Part shown: piece after piece, positions 1 through 9,115 of the stretch
Layout of the letters: each line of letters opens with the position of its first letter
Position numbering within the stretch: position 1 is the stretch's first letter
Assembly (NCBI GenBank): GCA_044344795.1
Contig: JBIJCF010000003.1
Location: 62,001 to 126,000 of the forward strand
From: GCA-2737665 sp044344795
Lineage (GTDB): Bacteria > Bacteroidota > Bacteroidia > Palsa-965
Direction of reading: 5' to 3'
DNA length: 64,000 nt
Made by a program: the position numbers and the translations under genes
The notes under the pieces: generated by a model
The model's input: the letters and a program-made list of their open reading frames with translations, nothing else
The model's database searches: none
What the model was told of the DNA's origin: nothing

Positions 1-793
1 TGCCGCTTACTTTATCCGACAATAGCGATAATGCAGGTTGTCCATCGTTAGTGAAGTCACGCAAGGTTGCAACAATGGCAGCTTCCTCAAATCGAACTAC
101 ACCTGTAGTAAAACCTGTTCCCCATCCTAAAGGTTGTAAAACGCCTTCACTATATGCAGAACTGTTCAAAACCGTATTATTCGTGTACAACAAAATATCG
201 CCTTCTTCGGATAATACTTTTTCAAACAGCGCTACGCTTTTAATTGAAGTTTCCGGAGTCTGTTGCAACCATTGAGCAGTTGCTGTGTCTAATTTTTCGT
301 TGTTCGAAACGGCGTAAGAGAAAATGGCTACCTCATCATTCCATTGTAGCCACGAAGCTGCATCGAAATAAACTGTACTGATGCCGTTCGCTTCCATCGG
401 TTTCTGGTCATCCAACTTTTTTACGAATGCGGTAAAATCACTTTTGCCGGAAAGATTTAATGCAGCACACCATACAGGATCATCGCCCACAGGAGCAGAA
501 AAGAGATAAATGTCCTGCAAAAGATCGATGCCGCAGTCGAAAGGATTTTCCATCAGCATTTGCATCGCAGGAGGAAGATCGCTTTTGATTGAACTATTTC
601 CTTTCAGGAGTTCCGTGTCAATTTTTTGCGCAATGTCGGTAACATTGATTATCGATACTATTGCCGCATTTTTCGGAATATACTTGACATGATCACCGGA
701 AGTATGAGAGGCGTACCACAACAAGACTCCGGTTACAGCAAGAACCACTATTCCTGCAACGGCACCAATGATGATTTTACTTTTGGTCGTCAT
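1..793 (-). CDS. DUF4836-like membrane-anchored protein, C-terminal part off the window
   Basis: The frame opens at an ATG at 793 and stays open to the left edge, giving 264 residues without a stop. Residues 6-28 form one hydrophobic segment, either a membrane anchor or an uncleaved signal. After it comes a YIPKNAAIVSIINV block and, near residue 85, NPFDCGIDLLQDIYLFS. These resemble the N-terminal repeat of DUF4836 proteins, which are Bacteroidota envelope proteins of unknown function. The start lies only 20 bases downstream of the helicase stop, so the two genes are probably cotranscribed. The family assignment is from memory of the motif pattern. That this is a real envelope protein is more certain than its family. 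Confidence 0.7.
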   Translation of the reverse strand, partial: MTTKSKIIIGAVAGIVVLAVTGVLLWYASHTSGDHVKYIPKNAAIVSIINVTDIAQKIDTELLKGNSSIKSDLPPAMQMLMENPFDCGIDLLQDIYLFSAPVGDDPVWCAALNLSGKSDFTAFVKKLDDQKPMEANGISTVYFDAASWLQWNDEVAIFSYAVSNNEKLDTATAQWLQQTPETSIKSVALFEKVLSEEGDILLYTNNTVLNSSAYSEGVLQPLGWGTGFTTGVVRFEEAAIVATLRDFTNDGQPALSLLSDKVSG

Positions 794-813
794 AGTTGTA
801 ACGAAGAAAAGAA

Positions 814-2070
814 TTATGGGTTGTTTGAATTCACTTTGTTTCCGGGTTTACTTTTTCCTTTTCCCTTGCGGAAGAACTTCTTCTTTCCACCATGATGACC
901 TCCGGTTTTTGGAGGAGCTTGAGTATACTCAGGGGCCGTGCCCAAAGCTTCCGGTAATGGCATCTTTTGTATTTCGTAGCCGATTAATCGTTCGATGGCC
1001 GCGAGTTTGCGCATATCGTCAGGATTCACGAATGTGATTGCCTCGCCCGTACTTGCCGCGCGGGCAGTACGTCCTACGCGGTGTACATAATCTTCACCGT
1101 CGGATGGCACATCGAAGTTTACAACAAGCGATAAGTTTTCGATATCAATTCCACGCGACATCACATCAGTGGCTACCAAAATCGGAATTGATTTATTGCG
1201 AAAACCTAACAACGCATTCTCGCGATCTTTTTGTTCCAGATCAGAATGAATTGCAGCCAGATTTACTTTGGCTTGTTTGAGTAATCGTTCAATTTCTTTC
1301 ACCTTTTGTTTAGTGGAAGCGAAAATGATGCAGGAAACCTCACCACGTTCCTGCAACAACTGCAAGAGTAAAGGAAGTTTCTGTTCATTGTAAGCAGCAT
1401 AAACCTTCTGAGAAATTCCTGCTGCGGGTTTTGAGATTGCAATATTAACTTCCGCCGGATTATTAAGAATTTTTTGTGCCATTCCCCGAATCTTCGGAGG
1501 CATAGTCGCAGAAAACATTAACGTTTGTCGCTCCTTTGGTAGATAATTTACAATGCGCATGAGATCATCGTAAAAGCCCATATCTAACATGCGATCGGCT
1601 TCATCGAGCACTAAAGTTTGTAAATTCTTCACGTCACAATAGCCCAAACTTAAGTGGGAAAGTAAACGTCCCGGAGTAGCAATGATGATATCTGCTCCTG
1701 TGGTTAGTGCTTTTTTCTCTCGGTCAAAACTTTCTCCACTTCCGCCGCCATAAATAGCCAAGCTACTAATGGATGTGAAATAAGAAAAGCCCGTTACTTG
1801 TTGGTCAATTTGCATGGCCAACTCCCGGGTTGGTGCTATAATTAATACAGAAATTCCACTTCTGTTTTGTCGCTGTAAAATTCGGTTCATCACCGGCAGC
1901 AAGTATGCAGCTGTTTTACCGCTTCCTGTTTGTGCGCATCCGATCAGATCCCGGCCTTCTAAGGCTAAAGGAATTGTTAATGCTTGTATCGGTGTTGGGT
2001 TGAGGTAGCCAATCGCTTCAATGCCGTCTAAGAGTTGGTCATCAAAACCAACCTCGTAAAATGATTCCAT
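814..2070 (-). CDS. rhlE: DEAD-box ATP-dependent RNA helicase, RhlE-like
   Basis: All helicase motifs are visible in order: the Q-motif region near residue 20-30, Walker A AQTGSGKT (46-53), PTRELA (80-85), TPGR (132-135), DEAD (156-159), SAT (187-189), ATDVMSRGIDI (300-310) and HRVGRTAR (330-337). The last 35 residues form a low-complexity tail rich in Lys, Gly and His, typical of RhlE-like helicases that bind RNA non-specifically through the tail. The 418 residues fit the family. Such proteins remodel RNA in ribosome assembly or mRNA decay, often in the cold. RhlE is preferred over DeaD/CsdA because there is no DbpA-like RNA-binding domain; the exact paralogue is uncertain. Confidence 0.9.
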   Translation of the reverse strand: MESFYEVGFDDQLLDGIEAIGYLNPTPIQALTIPLALEGRDLIGCAQTGSGKTAAYLLPVMNRILQRQNRSGISVLIIAPTRELAMQIDQQVTGFSYFTSISSLAIYGGGSGESFDREKKALTTGADIIIATPGRLLSHLSLGYCDVKNLQTLVLDEADRMLDMGFYDDLMRIVNYLPKERQTLMFSATMPPKIRGMAQKILNNPAEVNIAISKPAAGISQKVYAAYNEQKLPLLLQLLQERGEVSCIIFASTKQKVKEIERLLKQAKVNLAAIHSDLEQKDRENALLGFRNKSIPILVATDVMSRGIDIENLSLVVNFDVPSDGEDYVHRVGRTARAASTGEAITFVNPDDMRKLAAIERLIGYEIQKMPLPEALGTAPEYTQAPPKTGGHHGGKKKFFRKGKGKSKPGNKVNSNNP

Positions 2071-2112
2071 TTATAAGTTTATATTCTTAATTCCTAAAGT
2101 TACGCTTTATTC

Positions 2113-2592
2113 TTACTTCTTTTGATATAATTCAATGGTTTTGACATCATTCCCGCAGCGAATAATAAAGCGATTCTGCCCCCAACGAATTGCGCGAACA
2201 ATATGTTCATTCGTAAAGGAAAAAGACTTTTCTCCTTCGGGATACTTTTTCTTTTTAACGGTATTCATAACCGGCGTGATAATAATTTCAACACAGTTTT
2301 GTAACGTATCACATGGAATAACGCGCTCACTGATGTGGACCGTTTCTATGTACAGTTTCCAACCGGCATTGGATTTCATATTTCCGCTAATGGTGTAAGA
2401 AATTTTAGCCTGATTATTTAATAAATTCAAATTCGTATCTTCAACTTTAATATCGAATTGTTGAATGGTGAGTTTCGCATTTTTGGCCCACCAGTCCACG
2501 TTATAGGTTACAGGAACTTAATGTTTCGCCTTCTTGGTGTGAAAACAAGAAACGAGGGATAAACTTACCAATGCAACTATTATAATTTTCAT
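2113..2592 (-). pseudogene. Small lipoprotein gene interrupted by one in-frame stop
   Basis: From the ATG at 2592 the frame encodes a classic lipoprotein signal, MKIIIVALVSLSLVSCF, with the lipobox Cys at residue 16. A TAA codon follows at 2518-2520, after residue 24. The same frame then continues without a gap (VPVTYNVDWWAKNAKLT...) for about 130 more residues to the stop at 2113. The downstream part has an alternating beta-rich pattern and no domain I recognise. A GTG at 2499 could restart translation, but that product would lack a signal peptide. The simplest reading is a recent nonsense mutation or a sequencing error in a 159-residue lipoprotein. Suppression is possible but unsupported. 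Confidence 0.75.
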
Positions 2593-2640
2593 AGAGTGAG
2601 TTTCTGTTGACTTTCTCAATATCCGTGCCGTTATAGCATA

Positions 2641-2671
2641 AAAAAAGCTGCTTTGAATAAAGCAGCTTTTT
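2641..2671 (-). terminator. Intrinsic terminator of the 2691-3935 gene
   Basis: A perfect 13-bp stem (AAAAAGCTGCTTT, loop GAAT, AAAGCAGCTTTTT) lies 20 bases beyond the stop of the PLP-enzyme gene. A T-run on the minus strand gives a standard intrinsic terminator. The symmetry means it could also work on the plus strand. Confidence 0.85.
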
Positions 2672-2690
2672 GGGTAATAATTTCAAACAA

Positions 2691-3935
2691 TTAGAATGCG
2701 GCAATCTTATCACTCTGATATTGACCACTGACTAACTTGTGGCGAATTTGAGAGAAAGCGTCAACCGTATATTTTACGTCATCCACAGAATGCACAGCAG
2801 TAGGAATGAGGCGTAAAATGATTTGACCTTTCGGAATAACCGGATACACCACCATAGAACAGAAGATGTTGAAGTTCTCACGTAAATCCAGAATCAGATT
2901 GGTAGCTTCAGGAATTGTTCCATTCAAATAAACAGGCGTTACAGGCGAAGACGTTGTTCCGATGTTGAAACCGGCTTCTTTCAATCCTGATTGCAGGGCG
3001 TTTACAACGGTCCACAAATTTTCACGCAATTCAGGATGTTTTTTCATCAATTCCAAACGCTTGAGCAAACCGTAAACCAAAGGCAACGGCAATGACTTAG
3101 CGAAAATCTGTGAGCGCATGTTGTAGCGTAAATATTCTACGACATCTTCTGTAGATGAAATGTAGCCACCAATCAGCGCAAAAGACTTAGCGAACGTGCC
3201 GAAGTAAATGTCGATTCCATCCTGACAGCCTTGTGCTTCACCGGTTCCGCCTCCTGTTGGTCCCATTGTTCCGCAGCCGTGTGCATCATCAACAAATAAA
3301 CGGAAGTTGAAACGCTTCTTCAGTTCAACGATTTCTTTCAGTTTCCCCTGATTACCGCTCATTCCGAATACGCCTTCCGTGATGACAAGAATGGCACCAT
3401 TGGTTTGCTCTACAATTTTGGTAGCACGCTCCAATTGTTTTGCAAGGTTATCAATGTCGTTGTGAGGATACACAAAACGTTTACCCATGTGCAGACGCAC
3501 CCCGTCAATGATGCAGGCATGACTTTCCGCATCATAAACGATAACGTCATGACGATCCACTAAACAATCGATTGCAGAAACCATGGCTTGGTAACCGAAG
3601 TTGCAGAGGATGGTATCTTCTTTCTTTACCAATTCGGACAAGCCCGCTTCTAATTGTTCGTGGTAGTTCGAGTTACCCGACATCATGCGTGCGCCCATTG
3701 GAGCAGCAAGACCAAATTTAGCTGCACCTTCCGTGTCAGCTTGACGCACTTCGGGATGGTTAGCCAACCCTAAGTAGTTGTTCAGACTCCACACTAAACG
3801 TTCTTTACCGCGAAAGACCATGCGCGGACCAATATCGCCTTCTAGTTTAGGAAAGGTGAAATAACCATGCGACTCTTTCGCATGTTTTCCAAGAGGACCG
3901 CGGTTGTCGCGGATTTTATCAAATAAATCTCTCAT
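2691..3935 (-). CDS. PLP-dependent alpha-oxoamine synthase, serine palmitoyltransferase/cysteate acyltransferase-like
   Basis: A 414-residue fold-type I PLP enzyme. The Schiff-base lysine is K250 in FGTFAKSFALIGG, the cofactor-binding DDAHGCG is at 216-222, and a PLP-stacking His sits in ESHACIIDG near 139. NNYLGLANHP at 52-61 is the alpha-oxoamine synthase signature. This family condenses an amino acid with an acyl-CoA; relatives are Kbl, BioF and SPT. In Bacteroidota, close relatives make 3-keto-dihydrosphingosine from serine, or 3-ketocapnine (a sulfonolipid precursor) from cysteate. The residues visible here do not settle the substrate. The gene is monocistronic with its own terminator. 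Annotation as glycine C-acetyltransferase would be less likely because no threonine dehydrogenase gene is adjacent. Confidence 0.85.
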   Translation of the reverse strand: MRDLFDKIRDNRGPLGKHAKESHGYFTFPKLEGDIGPRMVFRGKERLVWSLNNYLGLANHPEVRQADTEGAAKFGLAAPMGARMMSGNSNYHEQLEAGLSELVKKEDTILCNFGYQAMVSAIDCLVDRHDVIVYDAESHACIIDGVRLHMGKRFVYPHNDIDNLAKQLERATKIVEQTNGAILVITEGVFGMSGNQGKLKEIVELKKRFNFRLFVDDAHGCGTMGPTGGGTGEAQGCQDGIDIYFGTFAKSFALIGGYISSTEDVVEYLRYNMRSQIFAKSLPLPLVYGLLKRLELMKKHPELRENLWTVVNALQSGLKEAGFNIGTTSSPVTPVYLNGTIPEATNLILDLRENFNIFCSMVVYPVIPKGQIILRLIPTAVHSVDDVKYTVDAFSQIRHKLVSGQYQSDKIAAF

Positions 3936-4169
3936 CGCAGACTAATTGTTGGTTTAAGAAGTACAAAAATAAGATTTTAGTGTGCTGATGCGCGTTAACG
4001 GTATAGAATTATCCTCCTGGCTTGTTAATAAGTTATTCACTCAATCGTTCAACAAAAAGGATTATCCGAAATATGCCCAAAAGCTGATTAGGATCATGTC
4101 ATGTACTAACTGCAGTCATTCTTTGGAGTGTCAAGCTTATTGACATTTGTTCAACTAAAATCTCAAACC

Positions 4170-4418
4170 ATGAACATCAATAAACTTGTAGCCTTAATCA
4201 TTGCAACAGCATTGTTGCTGGGTCCGATTAATATTTTGTATTTCACGGACGGACGCATTGTCAACAGTGCTGCGGAAATCGGGTTGTTTCTTTCTATCGT
4301 TATCGGATTTTTCGTAATGTTCTTTATCGGAACCAACGAGCCAATCGGTAAAGGTGAGGAGCATGCAGATTTACCGCAAAGCACACAACATCGTCAGGAC
4401 AAGTCCAAAGCGGCTTAA
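4170..4418 (+). CDS. Small two-helix membrane protein of unknown function
   Basis: The 82 residues start at MNINKLVAL. An upstream in-frame start at 4128 would add 14 polar residues ahead of the first helix and is less likely. Two hydrophobic segments (about residues 5-22 and 34-54) are separated by a short polar loop with FTDGRIVNS, followed by a charged soluble tail of about 25 residues ending in KSKAA. I recognise no family. The gene stands alone, with an unannotated 234-base gap upstream, and converges on the beta-CASP hydrolase gene, sharing a terminator hairpin. Confidence 0.6.
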   Translation: MNINKLVALIIATALLLGPINILYFTDGRIVNSAAEIGLFLSIVIGFFVMFFIGTNEPIGKGEEHADLPQSTQHRQDKSKAA

Positions 4419-4448
4419 GTCCTGTGTTCTAAACCAAACGGAAACCCC

Positions 4449-4486
4449 ACACGGGCAAGTTTTATAACCGGAAAACTTGCCCGTGT
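4449..4486. terminator. Bidirectional terminator overlapping a coding end
   Basis: A perfect 15-bp inverted repeat (ACACGGGCAAGTTTT, 8-base loop, AAAACTTGCCCGTGT) lies between convergent genes. Its right arm and loop also encode the last residues (HGQVFRL) and stop of the minus-strand hydrolase gene. A terminator for both transcripts is the likely role. Confidence 0.75.
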
Positions 4487-5859
4487 TCCGGTATGGTAAC
4501 GTTTTGAAATCCTTGTTTTTCGAGGTGTTCTTTGAAGCGCAGTTGTGCCATCATTTCACCATGCACGAGGAAGATTTCCTTTACTTTTTCCGGATCCTGA
4601 CAGGATAAATAGTCCGTCATTTCTTTGTAATCGCCATGAGCACTGTACGAGGTAATTATTTCAACTTTGGCGTTCACCTTGAACTGATGTCCATAAATCC
4701 GCACTTCCTCTTTTCCTTCCATAATGTCCGCTCCTAAACTTCCCGGAGCACAATAGCCGACCATCAATATTGTATTTCTAGGATCTTCAATACCATTGCG
4801 TACATGGTGCTTGATACGACCAGCTTCCAACATTCCTGATGCAGAGATTATCACGCAAGGAGTTTCATCACTATTTAATGCTTTTGAAATTTCCGAATCT
4901 CTTATGTAAACCAATCCATTAAAACCGAACGGATCCGGGTCCGCATGCAAAGAGCGTGTGACATCAGCGTTAAAATTGTCAGCATGCTTACGCATTATTT
5001 CTGTAGCGTTAGTAGAAAGCGGACTATCCACATAAACCGGAATATTTGGCAACAAGCCTTGATTTTTGAGGTTGTTGAGAGCATATACAATTTCCTGTGT
5101 GCGTCCTAAACTAAACGCGGGAATGTAAACTTTACCTAAACGCTTCACGCAGGTGTCTTCTACAACTTTTAATAGTTGAGCAGATGGATCGATTTCTTTT
5201 TCGTGCAATCGATCTCCGTACGTGCTTTCACATAAAATAAAATCGGCTTGCGGGAAGGGTTGAGGAGAGCGAAGTAAAACATCTGTTGCACGACCAATGT
5301 CGCCGGTAAACGTAAAATGCTTGTGTGAACCATCCTCATTAATTTCAAGGTGAATAGCAGCACTTCCTAATATATGTCCTGCATCCGTAAATTCGAATTT
5401 TATCCCTTTAACAAGGACAAACCACTCGTTGTATTCCACCACTTCCATGAGGCGAATTGTCTCTAGCACATCGTCTTCATCATAGAGCGGGGGAATTTCA
5501 TTTTTTCCTTGAAGTTTTCGACGTTTATTCCTGTGGTATGCATCGTTTTCCTGAATACGAGCCGAATCAGCCAGCATGATTTCGCATAAGTCTTTGGTTG
5601 CAGGAGTACAATAAATTGGTCCGCGAAAACCTTCCTTGACTAACCTTGGAAGTGCGCCGCTATGATCAATATGTGCATGAGATAGAATAACAGCATCAAT
5701 GCTGCGAGGATCAAAACCAAAGTGCTCGTTTTTTCCTGCCTTTATTGATTCTCTGTCTTGAAACAAGCCACAATCCAACAAAATTTGTATTCCGTTTGCT
5801 CTTAACAAATGCCTACTTCCGGTAACGGTTTTAGCGGCGCCCATGCATTGTAATTCCAT
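4462..5859 (-). CDS. MBL-fold beta-CASP ribonuclease-like hydrolase
   Basis: A 465-residue metallo-beta-lactamase protein with the dinuclear zinc motif HAHIDH at 61-66, a second-shell GHILGSAA near 161-168, and TGDIGR near 190 carrying the metal-bridging Asp. The middle inserts a beta-CASP domain (ESTYGDR, PAFSLGRTQE, VDSPL, SASGM). A C-terminal RMMBL part follows, with SYSAHGDY and VHGE. This architecture is that of CPSF73/YSH1-like and bacterial YhfI-like RNA-processing or exonuclease proteins. RNA cleavage is inferred from the family. The start is the first ATG, with MELQCMGAAKTVTGS matching typical N-termini. The gene is monocistronic. Confidence 0.88.
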   Translation of the reverse strand: MELQCMGAAKTVTGSRHLLRANGIQILLDCGLFQDRESIKAGKNEHFGFDPRSIDAVILSHAHIDHSGALPRLVKEGFRGPIYCTPATKDLCEIMLADSARIQENDAYHRNKRRKLQGKNEIPPLYDEDDVLETIRLMEVVEYNEWFVLVKGIKFEFTDAGHILGSAAIHLEINEDGSHKHFTFTGDIGRATDVLLRSPQPFPQADFILCESTYGDRLHEKEIDPSAQLLKVVEDTCVKRLGKVYIPAFSLGRTQEIVYALNNLKNQGLLPNIPVYVDSPLSTNATEIMRKHADNFNADVTRSLHADPDPFGFNGLVYIRDSEISKALNSDETPCVIISASGMLEAGRIKHHVRNGIEDPRNTILMVGYCAPGSLGADIMEGKEEVRIYGHQFKVNAKVEIITSYSAHGDYKEMTDYLSCQDPEKVKEIFLVHGEMMAQLRFKEHLEKQGFQNVTIPEHGQVFRL

Positions 5860-6019
5860 AGTGGTAAATGTAAGGAAGTCTATTCAAGATTAACGCTTGT
5901 CAGCTTTAGTATCCTTGTTTATCTTGCTCCGGATTAAGTGCATTAAAGTTATTCAGTTATTCGGTTGTGGTGACAAATATTATTTGTGATGCGCAATTTC
6001 GAAATACTCTCCACAGTTA

Positions 6020-6877
6020 ATGAAGCAGGCCATACTAATTACCGCTTATAAGGACATTCCCGCATTAGTGGACGTCATCCGATGCTTTGGTGCTGAGTTC
6101 AATTTTTATATTCACGTTGACCGAAGTAAAAGCCTAGAGGTTGAATTGTTAAGCGAATTCGATAACGTTCAGGTCTTTAATGACTATAAAGTTAACTGGG
6201 CGGGAGTTAATCATCTGAGGGCTATATTACTATTGTCATCCGAGGCGTTAAAGAACACAGAAAATACATTTTTTCATTTAATAACGGGCGAGGATTTCCC
6301 TATTAAGTCGAAATCTGAGTTTCTGCTTTTGGATCAATCGAAAAACTATTTAGAAAATTTCAAATTACCCAACAATTCATGGGCCGGCAACGGAGGACTA
6401 GATCGTGTAGCTTATTACAATTTATACGATTTATTTGATGCAAAAAAACGTTGGAGTAGTATAATTATCGGCTTGGCTCTGAGATTACAAAAGAAACTAA
6501 AACTACGTCGATCACCTCCGAGAATATTCAACGGTGCGTTATACGGTGGTTCTACTTATTGGAGTTTGAACAGAGGAGCATTAGAGTACGTTCTGCGGTA
6601 CACGCATTCGGATCCGTCATTTTTACGTCGATTACGATATACGTTTTGTGCCGAAGAAATGTATTTTCAAACTATTCTGATGAATTCGGAATGGAATTCG
6701 ACTATTTGTAATGATAATCTTCGTTACATTGATTGGTCATCGGGTAGAGGAGGTTATCCGGCATTTCTTGATACGACTGATTTGGAACAATTACTATCAT
6801 CGAAAAAGTACTTTGCCAGAAAAATTAAACATAGTGATCAATTAAAAGAATTACTATTAATTAATTATAATAAGTAA
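6020..6877 (+). CDS. GT14 (core-2/I-branching type) beta-N-acetylglucosaminyltransferase-like protein
   Basis: The 285 residues begin MKQAILITAYKD and contain the Branch-family blocks FFHLITGEDFPIKS (about 90-103), FNGALYGGSTYWSLNRGALEYVL (about 172-194) and CAEEMYFQTILMNS (about 212-225). These correspond to the GT14 family, which in animals adds beta-1,6-GlcNAc branches and in bacteria acts on surface glycans. The substrate is unknown. The gene has no glycan neighbours. By eye it is more A/T-rich than flanking genes, as is the 90-base gap after it, which suggests acquisition. Cytoplasmic, since no signal peptide is present. Confidence 0.8.
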   Translation: MKQAILITAYKDIPALVDVIRCFGAEFNFYIHVDRSKSLEVELLSEFDNVQVFNDYKVNWAGVNHLRAILLLSSEALKNTENTFFHLITGEDFPIKSKSEFLLLDQSKNYLENFKLPNNSWAGNGGLDRVAYYNLYDLFDAKKRWSSIIIGLALRLQKKLKLRRSPPRIFNGALYGGSTYWSLNRGALEYVLRYTHSDPSFLRRLRYTFCAEEMYFQTILMNSEWNSTICNDNLRYIDWSSGRGGYPAFLDTTDLEQLLSSKKYFARKIKHSDQLKELLLINYNK

Positions 6878-6965
6878 TGCAGTAATAATACAATATAGAG
6901 TAGTTTATCTTCACTGATTTTAATTAAATGGAGGAACAAAGATTTAACTGGTAAAAATTTAAATT

Positions 6966-8237
6966 ATGAAGTATCAAAGCGCGGAAGAGGCTGTTCAGGT
7001 TGTAAATAGTGGAAATCGCGTCTTTATTCACGGCGGCGCGGCTACACCTTCGTTATTAGTGAAATCATTATTACAGCGAAAATCCGAAGTGAAAAATGTG
7101 GAATTGGTAAGTATCACCACTTTGGGTGATGATCTATTCACTCCGGAGTCCGTTGGTGATAGTTTTTTTATCAATTCTCTTTTTGTGTCTAAAAATGTGC
7201 GGGAATTGATTAACAAGGAACACGGAGAATATGTGCCTGTTTTCTTGAGTGAAATTCCGTTATTATTTCGCAATAATATTCTGCCTTTAGATGTTGCCTT
7301 AATTCATGTTTCTCCACCGGATCAGCATGGTTACTGTTCCCTAGGAACTTCAGTTGATATTGTCCGTTCAGCCCTGCAAAGCGCTCGACATATCATCGCT
7401 CAGGTCAATAAGCAAATGCCCAGAACGCATGGGGACGGAGTTATTCATCAATCGCAAATTCATGCTATGATGGAGATTGATATGCCATTACCGGAGGTGA
7501 ATTATAGTGCCAAAACGGATGAAACTTCGCTTCAAATCGGTAAGCATATTGCAGGATTAATAGATGACGGCGCAACTCTACAAATGGGCATCGGAGCTAT
7601 TCCGGATGCGGTTTTAACGTGCTTAACCAATCATAAGGATTTAGGAATACATACTGAAATGTTTTCTGACGGCGTTGTTCCATTGGTAAACAGTGGCGTA
7701 ATAACGAATCGTTATAAAGAAAATCATCGCGGTAAAATTGTTACCAGCTTTGTGGTGGGTACAAACAAGGTGTATGATTTTGTAAACGATAATCCATTGG
7801 TTTCGTTTTTGGATATTGATTACGTGAATGATACGCATGTAATTCGAAAAAATCCAAAGGTTGTGGCTATCAATTCGGCCATTGAAATAGATATAACCGG
7901 ACAAGTATGTTCCGATTCGATTGGAACTTATCATTATTCGGGTGTTGGAGGTCAAATGGATTTTATTCGTGGAGCAGCACTGTCGCCGGGTGGTAAACCA
8001 ATTATTGCATTGAAATCAAGTACGAAAGAGGGATTTTCAAAAATCGTCCCTTTTCTCAGAAAAGGCGCAGGAGTTGTAACTACGCGGGCGCATGTGCATT
8101 ATGTGGCTACCGAATTTGGTGTAGTAAACCTATTCGGGAAAAACCTGCAACAGCGTGCTAAAGCACTTCGGGATATAGCCCACCCGGATCATCGGGAAGC
8201 GATTGATCGCGAAATTTTTGAACGATTCGGGGTTTAA
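6966..8237 (+). CDS. Acetyl-CoA hydrolase/4-hydroxybutyrate CoA-transferase family protein
   Basis: The 423 residues cover both halves of a class I CoA-transferase. GGAATPSLLV at 23-32 and DQHGYCSLG at 119-127 lie in the N-terminal half. GIGAIPDAV at 208-216 and HTEMFSDG at 229-236 follow; E231 is the expected catalytic glutamate that forms the CoA thioester. The C-terminal GGQMDF and TTRAHVHYVATEFGVV blocks match the AcetylCoA_hyd_C region. The enzyme moves CoA between acetyl-CoA and short carboxylates such as 4-hydroxybutyrate, propionate or succinate. No neighbouring gene identifies the acceptor. Length is normal and the ATG start is unambiguous. Confidence 0.88.
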   Translation: MKYQSAEEAVQVVNSGNRVFIHGGAATPSLLVKSLLQRKSEVKNVELVSITTLGDDLFTPESVGDSFFINSLFVSKNVRELINKEHGEYVPVFLSEIPLLFRNNILPLDVALIHVSPPDQHGYCSLGTSVDIVRSALQSARHIIAQVNKQMPRTHGDGVIHQSQIHAMMEIDMPLPEVNYSAKTDETSLQIGKHIAGLIDDGATLQMGIGAIPDAVLTCLTNHKDLGIHTEMFSDGVVPLVNSGVITNRYKENHRGKIVTSFVVGTNKVYDFVNDNPLVSFLDIDYVNDTHVIRKNPKVVAINSAIEIDITGQVCSDSIGTYHYSGVGGQMDFIRGAALSPGGKPIIALKSSTKEGFSKIVPFLRKGAGVVTTRAHVHYVATEFGVVNLFGKNLQQRAKALRDIAHPDHREAIDREIFERFGV

Positions 8238-8345
8238 ATTGAGGATGTAAATTGTAGCAATGCCATACAGTTATTTAAGTGGCACCCCACTATAATGTTC
8301 AAGCATTGAATATCAAGTTGCGATGGTCAAAAGTATTCAACGTAC

Positions 8346-9055
8346 TTTACTACTTCACCTGTAGTTGACAAATACACTATTCTTGTCTTGACAACACCAA
8401 CTGTTTAACATAAATTTCTCTTCAACAAAGACAAGGTTTATGAAGTATATGTTCGTGTATCTGATGATTTAGTGTTCAGGAATGATACCGGGAGTAGCCA
8501 ATGGTTTCGATGATCGTATTATTACATTACAGAACGAAGCGATAGCCTGTTACATTTTTTCAAATCCCAAAGAGTTGCTTCGTGAATTGCGCAAAGCAAC
8601 TTACTATTATAATTATATAGTAGTAAAATTCAAGAATGATAGCGTACGTGTATATGCTCCCGGTTCAATTAAAGGATGCTGTCAGACAAGTGATGTGAAT
8701 AGGCAAATGCTAGCTTCATGGTACGTTTCGGATTCCATTAACGCTAACTACGATGCCGTTTCCGAAAAAAAAACTGTGGTAAAAGCATGCTTTGTTTATG
8801 CGTCGTTTAGTACATGATTCTCCCTATGAATTGTGGTTTTTCGAATACTATATTCCGACTCAAAACCACAATGAACGACTGTTTATATTGAAAGAAAAAG
8901 CTACAGGAAACGAACACTACTTATATCGGACCAAACAGCTTTGGAAAATTCTTGGCACATGGCCCGGCAGCAACAAAAAAGATCCGCGTTACAAGCATTG
9001 ATACACGGGAAAACAATATACGGTGATGGATTATAACAAAGCCGTCAAAAAGTAA
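8346..9055 (+). pseudogene. Decayed gene with two stops and two frame changes
   Basis: Four coding-like fragments follow one another in one direction. In frame 8346 are TTSPVVDKYTILVLTTP, then a stop TAA at 8406-8408, then NKDKVYEVYVRVSDDLVFRN up to about 8490. The frame then shifts to 8482-8817 (about 111 residues, IITLQNEAIACYIF...) and again to 8792-9001 (LWFFEYYIPTQNHNERLF...). A TGA at 8999-9001 is followed in the same frame by YTGKQYTVMDYNKAVKK and a TAA at 9053-9055. None of the pieces has a convincing start signal. This is the remnant of a gene for a protein of about 230 residues or more, whose family I do not recognise. It fills most of the 878-base gap between its neighbours. Confidence 0.65.
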
Positions 9056-9115
9056 CCCGTGTTTGATGTGTAGTATTCATTGCTTGATGTACCTTTAAGA
9101 AATCAAAACTAGCAC

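Noticed and set aside
2501..2728. 75-residue minus-strand frame between the lipoprotein and the PLP enzyme
   Set aside because: It crosses the terminator and is out of frame with the lipoprotein signal; no features.
8482..9001. Programmed frameshift joining two frames
   Set aside because: Additional stops in both outer fragments and no slippery site point to decay instead.
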